Shown here piece after piece: positions 33,726 to 42,859 of a stretch of 64,000 nt of DNA. The stretch spans positions 856,501 through 920,500 of the forward strand of contig NZ_BMWT01000001.1 in NCBI RefSeq assembly GCF_014651375.1. The letters run 5' to 3'. The position numbers and the translations under genes were made by a program. Source of the DNA: Tateyamaria omphalii. GTDB taxonomy: Bacteria > Pseudomonadota > Alphaproteobacteria > Rhodobacterales > Rhodobacteraceae. The notes under the pieces are model-generated. The model did not search any database. It was given only the letters and a program-made list of their open reading frames with translations, and was not told where the DNA came from. The number at the start of each line of letters is the position of its first letter. Position 1 is the first letter of the stretch.

Positions 33726-34430
33726 CTATTCAATCTGTTCCGCAACCAGTTCGTCACGCAATGCGGCGAACCGCGTCTCTAGGTGATCGCGCATTGCAAT
33801 GCGCGCGGCGTCTGCATGGCCTGCTGCAATCGCTTCCACGATTGCAGTGTGTTCGCTGTTTGTGACTTGCAAAGATGTTTCGGTCCGGCTCTTGGCCCGG
33901 ATACGTACCCAAGAAGGGTTAGACCTGATTTTATCTAGCATTGAATAGGCTGTCAGAAGCGGGCGGTTTCGGGCGCATTGTGCAATCAAGCGATGTAAGG
34001 ATCCATCCCACAGCTCCATGGCTTGGGCATCGGTCGCTTCCCATTGTCGCTGAGCCAACATGCGCAAACGGGTTACTTCTTCGGGGAGTGCACGTTTTGC
34101 ACACAATGCGGCCAGCTCTGGTTCGATGCACAGACGCGCTTCCATGACTTCAAGCGCATTGGTTTCACCCGTAATTTTCGCTGCCAGATCGCCCATCGGG
34201 TCGGCGGGTTGCCCGGCAAATGTCCCTTTGCCTTGTCTGCGCCAAACAAGACCTTCGGCCTCAAGCCCATCCAACGCTTGTCGAATAAAGCGACGGCCGA
34301 CACCGAAACGATCCGCCAGCGCGCGTTCCGTTGGGAGCTTGCCTTCGGATCCGAGGTCCCCGGACTTGATCAGATCCAGCAGACGCGTTCGCACCTGTTG
34401 TTGCGGGCCTTTGGGCGGCATGACGTTCAT
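33726..34430 (-). CDS. GntR/FadR-family regulator, last gene of the peptide-transport operon
   Basis: A 234-residue regulator with a GntR winged helix (GKLPTERALADRFGVGRRFIRQALDGLEAEGLV). The helical FCD effector domain has LHRLIAQCARN and a TNSEHTAIVEAIAAGHADAARIAMRDHLE metal/ligand-binding end. I use the ATG at 34430; an upstream TTG and a downstream ATG are possible. It lies 55 bp after DUF1028 on the same strand, suggesting it regulates this operon, perhaps through inverted repeats upstream of the first ATPase gene. Confidence 0.85.
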   Translation of the reverse strand: MNVMPPKGPQQQVRTRLLDLIKSGDLGSEGKLPTERALADRFGVGRRFIRQALDGLEAEGLVWRRQGKGTFAGQPADPMGDLAAKITGETNALEVMEARLCIEPELAALCAKRALPEEVTRLRMLAQRQWEATDAQAMELWDGSLHRLIAQCARNRPLLTAYSMLDKIRSNPSWVRIRAKSRTETSLQVTNSEHTAIVEAIAAGHADAARIAMRDHLETRFAALRDELVAEQIE

Positions 34431-34485
34431 TTCGGGTCCCAAGTCTCCTGACGATCACATCGTGCTTTAGCTGGTGCTCCCATTG

Positions 34486-35232
34486 CTATTCAAGTTCAAC
34501 CGCATGCGATCGGCTCGGACGTCCGGCGGCGATGCGCTCTGCTTCCGCACGCGCGATGTCTGCGTCAATCCCGTCACGGGTTGGAAAACCCGAGAAGTGT
34601 TCGGCGCTAGGCATTCCCTTGGCAAAGTGTACATATCGTTCCTGTGCAACGTCCCAAAGGCGCGCCAGTTCCCCCAGGGGGTCTGCATGATCATCCGCGC
34701 GCAGGTCGAGCCAAGGGTGAGCCTGTCCTCGATGGATCATCAGACCAGCGGATTGGCGGCCACGTTTGTCCCCACCAGCCGTTTCACCAGCCCGCATGGC
34801 GGCAATCAAGCGCTCCGCAAAGGGGAGGTCGGACCCGTTGGAATACGCTTCCGAGGTGGCAGCAAGCACGTCTGGCCCGACCAGCATATTGCCTGCGACC
34901 GAATGATCGCTTTGGATTAGATGACCAGCCCAGTTAACGCATTCCGATCCCGTGTGCGCTGCGAAATTGCCACCGACATCCATCATGTGCGCTTGCCGTA
35001 TCGCGCGTCCCTCATCCCGTTTCACCAGATCGTTCAGGACAGCCTCGGCCGCTTCACCTGCTATCATTCGTGCGCGCCCTTCGGTTCCCCAGACGGGGTT
35101 GCAGAACGCCTGGCTCGCGACTGCGACCTTGTCCGAAACAAAGGGTACCACGGCGCCGCAGGCAAAGAACTTGCTGGCGACAATCAGGCCGATGCTTCCA
35201 TCGGTGTCTTTGGCAATCAGGGAAAATGTCAT
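34486..35232 (-). CDS. DUF1028 family protein (Ntn-hydrolase-like)
   Basis: A 248-residue cytoplasmic protein starting TFSLIAKDTDGSIGLIVASK, with GAVVPFV and AVASQAFCNPVWG, as in DUF1028. The family is structurally Ntn-hydrolase-like and often found near gamma-glutamyltransferases and peptide transporters, but its activity is unproven. The ATG at 35232 overlaps the ggt stop (ATGA). A role in handling the same peptides or amides is inferred from context. Confidence 0.82.
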   Translation of the reverse strand: MTFSLIAKDTDGSIGLIVASKFFACGAVVPFVSDKVAVASQAFCNPVWGTEGRARMIAGEAAEAVLNDLVKRDEGRAIRQAHMMDVGGNFAAHTGSECVNWAGHLIQSDHSVAGNMLVGPDVLAATSEAYSNGSDLPFAERLIAAMRAGETAGGDKRGRQSAGLMIHRGQAHPWLDLRADDHADPLGELARLWDVAQERYVHFAKGMPSAEHFSGFPTRDGIDADIARAEAERIAAGRPSRSHAVELE

Positions 35233-37010
35233 CGGCCTACCGCATATGCTTGCATCAATCGGGGGGTGGCGGCCGCGCGCAGTGTGCCATCCGGCTGGCG
35301 CATCGCAGCCGTAAGCCGTCCGACCGTCCACGGCTCAGCTACTGTTACCTTGTGTCCGCGCGCGCGCAGGTCATCAATCACGTCTGCGCCGACATTGGGC
35401 TCGATCATCATTTCACCTGTCTTGACCTCTCTTGGAAAGAAAGAGCCTTGGAAGTGCATGGAATGGAATAGCGGTTGGTCCATGCATTCCTGCAGGCCCA
35501 TACCGAAGTGGACAAAGCGTAGGAACCAAATCAACTGCCACTGGTCTTGCTGATCACCACCGGGCGTGCCGAACACCAATTGCATGCCATCCTTCTCGGC
35601 GTAGCTGGGGGTCAGCGTGGTTCTCGGACGACTCTTGGGCACCAGCGAGGTCGGCAGGCCCTTCTCCAACCAGTACATCTGCGCCCGTGAGTTGAGTGGG
35701 AAGCCGAGGCCCGGTACAACCGGGTTGCTCTGCAACCATCCGCCTGACGGCGTGGCGGCCACCATGTTGCCCAAGCGGTCAATGATATCTAGATGCACCG
35801 TATCGCCGCGTTTCTCGGTCAGGTGTGACATCGTCGGTTCTTGTGCTGCAACGTTGCCGACCTTGAAGTCGCGCTGTGCGCGTTCAATGTAGGCATCCGC
35901 TTGTGCCTCGAACCCCGACACGCGCCCAGGGCGTTGGATGAGCGACGCATCGGCCCCGATCAGCTTGCGGCGCTCGGCGTTGTATTCCTCGCTCAGCAAT
36001 ACATCCATCGGGATTTCGCTGAAATCCGGGTCGCCGTAATAGGCCTCACGATCTGCATATGCGAGCTTCATCGCCTCAATCACGGTATGTACGAATTCGG
36101 CTCCGTTCGGATCCATCGCACCGATGTCGAACCCCTTAAGGATCGCCAGCGTTTGCAACAGCACCGGTCCCTGAGACCAGGCGTGGGTCTTGTACACGGT
36201 CCAGCCGTGGTAGTTGCAGTCCAGTGGCACTTCATATGTCGCGCGCCAGTCAGCCATGTCCGAAGGGGCCAGAACGGCACTGTGCTTGGCCTCTGACACG
36301 TCCATGACATGCGCATCCTCGAGGTAGTCGAAAATCGCTTTCGCGACAAAACCCTCGCGCCATTCCTGCCGAGCTGCGTCAATCTGAGCCTCTCTTGTGT
36401 CGCCTGACACCGAGGCCAGGCGATCATAGGTTGCCGCCAGATCTGGGTTTTTGAACAGCTCGTTTGGTTCTGGCGCGCGGCCACCGGGTGCCCAGACTGC
36501 AGCGGAAGTGGGCCATTCCTCTTCAAAGAAAGTTTGCAGTCCCGCAATCGTGTTGGCGACGCGCGGCAAGATAGGATGTCCGTCGCGGGCATAGTCGATG
36601 GCTGGTTGCATGACGTCCCGCAGTGTCATCGTCCCGTGGTCGCGCAACATCAGCATCCAGCCGTCAAAGGCACCGGGGACCACGGTTGCCAAAAGCCCTG
36701 AGCCCGGGATCAGGGTCAGACCCTGTGTTGTGTAGTGCTCAATTGTTGCGGCTTCGGGTGCTACGCCTTGAGCGCAGAGCACTTCGACCTTGCCGGTTTC
36801 GGCAGAATAGAAGATCGCGGGCATGTCGCCAGCGGGGCCATTCAGGTGCGGCTCTACCACTTGCAAAGTTAATGCCATTGCCACGGCGGCATCAAAAGCG
36901 TTGCCGCCCTTTTCGAGAATGCTCATCCCAACCGCCGATGCGATCCAATGCGTCGAAGTTGCGACGCCGAAGGTGCCTCTGATCTCGGGGCGGGTTGTGA
37001 AGTCGGACAT
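35229..37010 (-). CDS. Gamma-glutamyltransferase family protein, apparently cytoplasmic
   Basis: A 593-residue Ntn-hydrolase proenzyme. The nucleophile Thr is Thr404 in EKRGDTVHLDII, at the start of the predicted small subunit. PSGGW and GTPGGDQQDQW match the oxyanion and substrate-binding segments. The N-terminus (MSDFTTRPEIRGTF) shows no signal peptide, unlike the classical periplasmic enzyme, so it probably acts on imported gamma-glutamyl compounds inside the cell. It lies between the dipeptide importer genes and DUF1028 in one operon, 11 bp after dppC. Confidence 0.87.
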   Translation of the reverse strand: MSDFTTRPEIRGTFGVATSTHWIASAVGMSILEKGGNAFDAAVAMALTLQVVEPHLNGPAGDMPAIFYSAETGKVEVLCAQGVAPEAATIEHYTTQGLTLIPGSGLLATVVPGAFDGWMLMLRDHGTMTLRDVMQPAIDYARDGHPILPRVANTIAGLQTFFEEEWPTSAAVWAPGGRAPEPNELFKNPDLAATYDRLASVSGDTREAQIDAARQEWREGFVAKAIFDYLEDAHVMDVSEAKHSAVLAPSDMADWRATYEVPLDCNYHGWTVYKTHAWSQGPVLLQTLAILKGFDIGAMDPNGAEFVHTVIEAMKLAYADREAYYGDPDFSEIPMDVLLSEEYNAERRKLIGADASLIQRPGRVSGFEAQADAYIERAQRDFKVGNVAAQEPTMSHLTEKRGDTVHLDIIDRLGNMVAATPSGGWLQSNPVVPGLGFPLNSRAQMYWLEKGLPTSLVPKSRPRTTLTPSYAEKDGMQLVFGTPGGDQQDQWQLIWFLRFVHFGMGLQECMDQPLFHSMHFQGSFFPREVKTGEMMIEPNVGADVIDDLRARGHKVTVAEPWTVGRLTAAMRQPDGTLRAAATPRLMQAYAVGR

Positions 37011-37021
37011 GAAGCCTCCAG

Positions 37022-37909
37022 TTAGTGTTCGCGTGGGTCAAGCGCATCGCGCAGACCATCACCCAAAAGATTGAACCCCAGCACCACGAAGAAAATCGAT
37101 AGGCCCGGCCACATGGCCATCCAGGGGGCTTGATTGAGGAAGTTCTTGGCAGTGTTCAACATGGACCCCCAGCTGGGTGCAGGGGGTTGCTGACCAAGGC
37201 CGAGAAACGACAGGGATGCCTCAGCGATGATGGCCGTGGCAATTGTGAGCGTTGCCTGCACCAGAATAGGTGGCAGGACATTGGGAAAGATGTAGCGCGA
37301 CAGGACCTTGGGCGTCGGCAATCCGACTGCGCGCGCGCTTTCGACATAATCCTCTTCCTTGATGCTCAGGACTTGCCCGCGGGCCAGGCGTATGAATATC
37401 GGTGTTGCCGATATCCCGATGGCGATCATGGCATTGCTCAGGGATGGCCCTAGGAATGCGGCGAGTGCAATTGCGAGGATCAGGAACGGCACAGCCAGAA
37501 GAGCCTCGGTGCAGCGCGAAATGACGGCGTCGGTCCAACCACCGAAATATCCAGCCACGATGCCCAAGGGCACGCCGAAGAGAACGGCGATCCCGACCGA
37601 AACGACACCCGCAGCCAAGGATGCCTGCGCACCCCAGATCAACCGTGCCATGACATCACGCCCAATCTCGTCAGTGCCCATCCAATGGTCCCAGCTTGGC
37701 GCTTTACGCACCGCGCCCCAATCCGTCGCTGCAGGGTCGGGGATTGGGATTATAGGGGCTGCCAGCGCAATGAGTATGAAGAACACGACCAGCGCACCGC
37801 CGACCATCGCGCTCTTGTGGCTGCGGAATTTCTTCCACACGCGGTTCTCGGGGCGGGCCTCCAGAACGGGATCAACGGGCACTGTCGTATTGGTTGCGGT
37901 CTGGGTCAT
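37022..37909 (-). CDS. Peptide ABC transporter permease DppC/GsiD-like
   Basis: A 295-residue permease with an N-terminal OppC-type domain (WKKFRSHKSAMVGGALVVFF), then GTDEIGRDVMARLIWGAQASL. The coupling segment is YVESARAVGLPTPKVLSRYIFPNVLPPI. It pairs with the DppB-like permease one base upstream and the two ATPases of this operon. With ggt adjacent, the substrate may be a gamma-glutamyl peptide such as glutathione. Confidence 0.88.
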   Translation of the reverse strand: MTQTATNTTVPVDPVLEARPENRVWKKFRSHKSAMVGGALVVFFILIALAAPIIPIPDPAATDWGAVRKAPSWDHWMGTDEIGRDVMARLIWGAQASLAAGVVSVGIAVLFGVPLGIVAGYFGGWTDAVISRCTEALLAVPFLILAIALAAFLGPSLSNAMIAIGISATPIFIRLARGQVLSIKEEDYVESARAVGLPTPKVLSRYIFPNVLPPILVQATLTIATAIIAEASLSFLGLGQQPPAPSWGSMLNTAKNFLNQAPWMAMWPGLSIFFVVLGFNLLGDGLRDALDPREH

Positions 37910-37910
37910 G

Positions 37911-38855
37911 TCACTGCCCCCTGAGACGCGGGTTGAGAACGAAGTACATCGCGTCGGCAAACAGGTTCATGAAGATGAACCCCACGGCGGTGACCAGAAC
38001 AATGCCCTGCACCACGGCGTAGTCGCGGTTGAACACCGCATCGACGACCAGCTTGCCAAAGCCTGGAATGGTAAATATCTGCTCGGTGAGAACGGCACCG
38101 GCCACTAACTCTCCAAACAAAAGCGCGGTCAGTGTGACAATGGGTGTGAGCGCATTGCGCAAGGCATGTTTGAGGATGACGACGCGTTCGGACAACCCTT
38201 TGGCGCGCGCCGTGCGCACGTAATCCGCACTGAGCACGCCAATCATCGCCGAGCGGGTGTGCCGCATCAGCGTTGCAGCCAGCGCCGTGCCAAGGACGAA
38301 GGACGGCATCAGCATGGTACGGATCGATTGCCAGAGGTCCTCGGACGGCGGTACGTAACCAGACGCGGGCAACAACTGCCACTTCACGGACACCAACAGG
38401 ATCAGCATGATCCCTAGCCAGAAATTTGGGATGGACAGGCCCGACAGGGCCACGACATTGGCGACGTAATCCGTCGCTGTACCCTTTTTGGCAGCCGACA
38501 GGATGCCCGCCGGGATACCGATAACAAGCGCAAAGATCATTGACATCAGGGCGAGTTGAATGGTGACGGGAAGTTTCTGTGCCATGAGCTCCGTCACCGG
38601 CTGATTGGTTCGTAGCGAAACGCCCAAGTCCCCTTGCAGCGCATTTCCGACCCACGCCAAGTATTGCAACGGGATCGGGTCGTTCAGACGGTACTTCTCG
38701 CGCAGCGCCTCCAACACCGCCGGATCACGCTCTTCCCCTGCCAGCACAAGAAGCGGATCGCCCGGCAAAAGATGTTGCAAACCGAAAACCATGATCGAGA
38801 TGATCACGATTGTCGGGATTGCAATCAGGATACGTCGCAGCAGGAACGCCAACAT
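37911..38855 (-). CDS. Peptide ABC transporter permease DppB/GsiC-like
   Basis: A 314-residue permease beginning MLAFLLRRILIAIPTIVIISIMVF. It has the GDPLLVLAGEE periplasmic loop typical of DppB/GsiC and the coupling segment YVRTARAKGLSERVVILKHALRNALTPI. It follows the binding-protein gene after a strong hairpin. It forms the membrane channel with the DppC-like protein. Confidence 0.88.
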   Translation of the reverse strand: MLAFLLRRILIAIPTIVIISIMVFGLQHLLPGDPLLVLAGEERDPAVLEALREKYRLNDPIPLQYLAWVGNALQGDLGVSLRTNQPVTELMAQKLPVTIQLALMSMIFALVIGIPAGILSAAKKGTATDYVANVVALSGLSIPNFWLGIMLILLVSVKWQLLPASGYVPPSEDLWQSIRTMLMPSFVLGTALAATLMRHTRSAMIGVLSADYVRTARAKGLSERVVILKHALRNALTPIVTLTALLFGELVAGAVLTEQIFTIPGFGKLVVDAVFNRDYAVVQGIVLVTAVGFIFMNLFADAMYFVLNPRLRGQ

Positions 38856-38876
38856 GTCAAAGCCTCAGAATCAAAG

Positions 38877-38908
38877 TGCCCGCACTGTTCGCAGGGACAG
38901 TGCGGGCA
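38877..38908 (-). terminator. 12-bp hairpin after the peptide-binding protein gene
   Basis: Perfect arms TGCCCGCACTGT and ACAGTGCGGGCA (38877-38888 and 38897-38908) with an 8-base loop, 8 bp after the stop at 38916. The T-run is weak. It probably stabilises the abundant binding-protein mRNA or attenuates the permease genes. Confidence 0.65.
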
Positions 38909-38915
38909 GTCATGA

Positions 38916-40436
38916 TTACTCTTCCCAGGTCACGTTCTCGAGGCGGATCATGCCGTCGGGATAGGGTGTGAAACCTTTCATGTTACTGTTGTAGGCCCAA
39001 ATCCAATTGACGTGATACAGGAACACACGGTTTAGATCATCCAGCAGGATTGTCATGGCTTCATCGTAGAGTGCTTTGCGCTCTTCGGTGCTGCCAGCCA
39101 CGCGAGCGGCGTCCATCAATTCGTCCATCTTCGGATCGGAGTACTTAGAGTCGTTGATCCCGCCATTGGTAGTCACGAACGGGTGGTTGTTCCCGTCCGG
39201 GTCAACACGACCCGACCAGCCGATCTGACTTGCCGTATAGTCGCCAGCGGATTGGTCAGCCAACAGTGTTGCGAACTCTTTAGAGGTCAGCTTGATATCG
39301 ATCCCAGCCTCAGCCGCCATGGCTTGAACCACTTGCATGACGGCAAGCGGTTCGGTGGAATTGGGCACCTGCACTTCGAGTTCCAGACCATCGGCAAAGC
39401 CAGCTTCGGCCAGGAGCGCCTTCGATTTCTCAACATCGCGCGCTTCTAGCGGCAATGACTGATTGTACCACGGTGACGTCGAAGGGAACGGCTGGTTACC
39501 CGGTGCAAATGCACCCTCGAAGACCACCTGGTTCAGCGCCTCGCGATCAATCGAATAGCTTAGCGCCTGACGCAGACGTTTGTCGTTACCCCAAGGATTG
39601 TCTCCACTTGGGCCGTTGTTGATGTTGAAGGTGATGGCCTGGTAGCCGAGCGATACCGCGCTATCGACGATGATGTCGGGATCGTTGTTGGCTTGTGTCA
39701 GGTCCGTTGCGTTCAAGCGCTCCAACATGTCGATGTCACTCGCTTGCAGATTCGCAAGGCGCACGGTGGTGTCGGGGATCGGCAGGAAGGTGACGCTGTC
39801 AAAGTGGATCGCGTCGGCGTTCCAGTAGTCGGCGAACTTGGTCAGAACGATTTTGTCCTGTGCGACACGTTCGCTGAAGCTGAACGCGCCCGAGCAGACC
39901 GGGTTCAACCCGAAATCCACTCCAGCCGCAGCCGCCGCCGTGGGTGAGACCATCATACCTGCGCGGTCAGCCAGTTGCGCCATGAGGGTGGCGTCGGGTC
40001 CAGCGAGGTTGAGCACGATTTCATAATCGCCCGTGACTTCGGTCGAGGTGATCGAAGCCAGCTCGGATTTGCGGCGCGACTCGTCCATCGTCTGCGATCG
40101 TTCGATATTGGCGGCCACCGCTTCGGCGTTGAATGGCGTGCCATCGTGGAACACCACACCCTCGCGCAGTTGCATTGTAATTGCAGTCCCGTCCTCGGAC
40201 GTACTCCAGGACGTTGCCAACTGAGGGATGATTTCGAGGTCGGGCGTGATATCTACCAACTTGTCGCATAGCGAGGCGTAGACAATCCGCCCCACAAATG
40301 TACGCGATTGGTCCGGGTCCAGCACGTCTGCGTCCGATTGCAATGCGATCCGCAGATCCTTGGCCAGCACCGGGCTGGCCGTAAGTGCGGTTGCGCCAAC
40401 CAACGCAGTGACAATGGCCTTTTTAATCTGTGGCAT
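38916..40436 (-). CDS. Peptide ABC transporter substrate-binding protein (family 5)
   Basis: A 506-residue periplasmic protein with signal peptide about 1-25 (ALVGATALTASPVLA-KDL). It has family-5 segments: LRIALQSDADVLDPDQSR, LREGVVFHDGTPFNAEAV and LRQALSYSIDREALNQVVFEGAFAPGNQPFPS. The ATG at 40436 has a GAGAGG site. An upstream in-frame ATG at 40457 lacks one. It recruits peptides or related compounds for the adjacent permeases; GsiB-like glutathione binding is possible. Confidence 0.88.
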   Translation of the reverse strand: MPQIKKAIVTALVGATALTASPVLAKDLRIALQSDADVLDPDQSRTFVGRIVYASLCDKLVDITPDLEIIPQLATSWSTSEDGTAITMQLREGVVFHDGTPFNAEAVAANIERSQTMDESRRKSELASITSTEVTGDYEIVLNLAGPDATLMAQLADRAGMMVSPTAAAAAGVDFGLNPVCSGAFSFSERVAQDKIVLTKFADYWNADAIHFDSVTFLPIPDTTVRLANLQASDIDMLERLNATDLTQANNDPDIIVDSAVSLGYQAITFNINNGPSGDNPWGNDKRLRQALSYSIDREALNQVVFEGAFAPGNQPFPSTSPWYNQSLPLEARDVEKSKALLAEAGFADGLELEVQVPNSTEPLAVMQVVQAMAAEAGIDIKLTSKEFATLLADQSAGDYTASQIGWSGRVDPDGNNHPFVTTNGGINDSKYSDPKMDELMDAARVAGSTEERKALYDEAMTILLDDLNRVFLYHVNWIWAYNSNMKGFTPYPDGMIRLENVTWEE

Positions 40437-40453
40437 CTTCAAATCCTCTCTGT

Positions 40454-41557
40454 TCATGGTTGATCTTGTTGTGTGTTGTGCGCAATGGTGCCGCCTTCTG
40501 TCGCCGCGCGATAAAGCGCGAAACGTGCTTCGGCAGTCTTGGACTTCTGTGTTGCGTTTGATGGTGGGATACGTCGCTGCAAAGCGTCAGCGAAGTGGCA
40601 AGCTACCTGGTGGGATGTCTCCTGCGCAGCGCTTAGATGCGGGGTCTGGATTTTGCATAGGTCCTGGGCGTGCGGGCAACGTGTGTGGAACCGGCAGCCT
40701 GGTGGTGGGTCTGATGGGCTGGGCATCTCGCCATGAACTGTTGCAGCGTGATCCGCCGTTGGACCGTTCATTGAGGGGATCGCAGCCAAAAGCGCCTGCG
40801 TGTAGGGGTGTTTCGGGTCCGAAAACACATCTTCGGTTTTGCCGATTTCAACAATCCGGCCCAGATACATAACGGCCACGCGGTCGCTCATGTGCCGGAT
40901 CACGCCCAGATCATGTGCGATGATCACGAGGGTCAGCCCAAGGTCGCGGGACAGATCGCCCAGCAGATTGATCACCTGCGCCTGCACCGAGACATCCAAC
41001 GCCGAGACTGGTTCATCCCCAATGATAAGCCTTGGACCGGATGCCAAAGCGCGCGCGATCCCGATCCGCTGTCGCTGGCCACCACTAAACTCGTGTGGAT
41101 ACCTGTCTGCATGTTCCCTGCGCAGGCCAACCTGTTGCAGCAGCTCAGCTACTTTGGCGCGACGGTCGGAGGCGGATAAGTCGGGTGCGTGGATTTCCAG
41201 AGGTTCGCCTACCAACCTGGCCACTGTCATCCGAGGATTGAGGGAGGAGAACGGGTCTTGGAAGATAAACTGCATGTCACGGCGCAGCGCCCGCAGCTCG
41301 TCGCCCCGGCTCTTGCTTATCTGTCTTCCGTCAAACAGCACCTCGCCCGAGGTTGGAGTCAAAAGTCGCATCAATAGGCGCGCGAGCGTCGACTTTCCGC
41401 AGCCGCTTTCGCCTACAATTGCGAGAGTCTCTCCGCGCCGAACTTGGAGTGAAACCCCGTCGACCGCTTGCACGACCGGCGCTCGAGATGGCCAGCCCGC
41501 ATCTTTTCCGAAATGCTTGGTGACATCAATGGCTTCAAGGATGGTGTCTGGCATCAT
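40454..41557 (-). CDS. Peptide ABC transporter ATP-binding protein (DppF-like)
   Basis: A 367-residue ATPase. Walker [10 protein letters not shown] is at 49-57, the signature is FSGGQRQRIGIARAL, and Walker B is LIIGDEPVSALD. The C-terminal oligopeptide domain contains the Cys pattern CRFHTRCPHAQDLC seen in Opp/Dpp ATPases. The ATG at 41557 overlaps the stop of the other ATPase. It drives import with the DppD-like partner. Confidence 0.88.
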   Translation of the reverse strand: MMPDTILEAIDVTKHFGKDAGWPSRAPVVQAVDGVSLQVRRGETLAIVGESGCGKSTLARLLMRLLTPTSGEVLFDGRQISKSRGDELRALRRDMQFIFQDPFSSLNPRMTVARLVGEPLEIHAPDLSASDRRAKVAELLQQVGLRREHADRYPHEFSGGQRQRIGIARALASGPRLIIGDEPVSALDVSVQAQVINLLGDLSRDLGLTLVIIAHDLGVIRHMSDRVAVMYLGRIVEIGKTEDVFSDPKHPYTQALLAAIPSMNGPTADHAATVHGEMPSPSDPPPGCRFHTRCPHAQDLCKIQTPHLSAAQETSHQVACHFADALQRRIPPSNATQKSKTAEARFALYRAATEGGTIAHNTQQDQP

Positions 41558-42525
41558 TGTGACACCTCGATATGTGCTTCGAGGGGCGCGAAGTGGCAGG
41601 CGGTGTCGTGGTGGGGCGCAATCTTCCTCAGTTTCGGGCGCTCTTGACATGTTGATGTGGCGAAGGCGCAGCGGGTCCGGAAACGGCACCCCTTGGGCAT
41701 ATTCGATATGGTTGGAACGGTGCCTGGAATAATGGCCAAACGCTTTCCCTCAAGGCCAAGCCCGGGCATCGCGCTCATGAGACCGATCGTGTAGGGGTGT
41801 TGAGGGTTGTCAAAAACGTCTCTCACGGCCCCTTGTTCAACCACCTGCCCAGCGTACATAACTGCAACTCGGTCAGCGATCTCGGCCACGACACCAAGGT
41901 CATGGGTAATCATGATCGTGCTCATTCCGGTTTCGTCGCGAAGATCCCGGATCAGGTCGAGAATTTGTGCCTGTATCGTTACGTCCAGCGCGGTTGTCGG
42001 TTCATCTGCGATAAGCACCTGAGGATTGTTGGCCAGGGCCATGGCAATCATGACGCGTTGCCGCATACCACCGGACAATTGATGCGGGTATTCACGCAGC
42101 CGCTGTGACGGATTGGCGATGCCAACGCGTTGCAGCATCTCTTTGGCGTGGGCGCGCGCATTTGCAGAATTAGTACCAGTGTGTCGAATGATCGTCTCGC
42201 AAATCTGGTTTCCAATGCGAAACGCAGGGTTCAAGGATGTCATCGGTTCCTGAAAGATCATCGCGACACGATTGCCACGCGCGGATGGTGGCAGGCTTTC
42301 GCGTGTAAGATCGAGGTCAGTGTGGCCAACCGTCAGATGTCCTGAGGAAATAACCGTATTCTGTTGAGGGAGCAGTCCCATGAGAGCCATTGCGGTGACG
42401 CTCTTGCCGCAACCAGATTCTCCCACGACGCAGAGTACTTCGCCTGATTTGACAGCAAGCGAAACACGATCGACGACATCAGCCGGTTGTCCGCGGAAGC
42501 GCAAGGCTAGGTCAGTCAACGTCAT
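41554..42525 (-). CDS. Peptide ABC transporter ATP-binding protein (DppD-like), first gene of operon
   Basis: A 323-residue ATPase. Walker A GESGCGKS is at 35-42, the signature is [15 protein letters not shown], and Walker B is [12 protein letters not shown]. The C-terminal Cys motif is [14 protein letters not shown]. The ATG at 42525 ([10 protein letters not shown]) has GGAG. It begins the long operon that runs through the two permeases, ggt, DUF1028 and the GntR gene. Confidence 0.88.
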   Translation of the reverse strand: MTLTDLALRFRGQPADVVDRVSLAVKSGEVLCVVGESGCGKSVTAMALMGLLPQQNTVISSGHLTVGHTDLDLTRESLPPSARGNRVAMIFQEPMTSLNPAFRIGNQICETIIRHTGTNSANARAHAKEMLQRVGIANPSQRLREYPHQLSGGMRQRVMIAMALANNPQVLIADEPTTALDVTIQAQILDLIRDLRDETGMSTIMITHDLGVVAEIADRVAVMYAGQVVEQGAVRDVFDNPQHPYTIGLMSAMPGLGLEGKRLAIIPGTVPTISNMPKGCRFRTRCAFATSTCQERPKLRKIAPHHDTACHFAPLEAHIEVSQ

Positions 42526-42859
42526 GGTGCAATCTCCAGATTGTTCCAGTACGGGTGCCTGCCGATTGTGCATATGCTGTGACACTTCGAAGCCTGCCAA
42601 GCGAAAATGGACCAATTTAGGATTGGTATGGGGCACGGCGAGTGCGCGTGAGTCAATGCCGAATCCAGCAAGAGTTCTTAAACGCGGGGATTTGACAGCC
42701 TTCTGTGCAAGTAATAGGCACCAACGGATGCCGCGGGGTTTAGGTTGGGCGTCGCTTCAGTTTGAACCAATATGCGCAATGGTTCATCGCGCAGAGCGAT
42801 GAGGTGGCATCGCACAGTTGACGCTTGGGCGGACGATCTGTTGTGAAGCTTTGGCGGGT
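42526..42859. promoter_or_regulatory. 334-bp control region between the peptide operon and the HAD gene
   Basis: No gene is visible. It holds three inverted repeats: ACCAAT-TTAGG-ATTGGT (42611-42627), GAACCA-N10-TGGTTC (42766-42787) and GCGATG-AGGTGG-CATCGC (42798-42815). The first two share the ACCA/TGGT core seen in many FadR-subfamily GntR operators, so they are candidates for the GntR protein encoded at the end of this operon. The third, 45 bp beyond the HAD stop, could be a weak terminator for the sugar operon. Confidence 0.4.
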
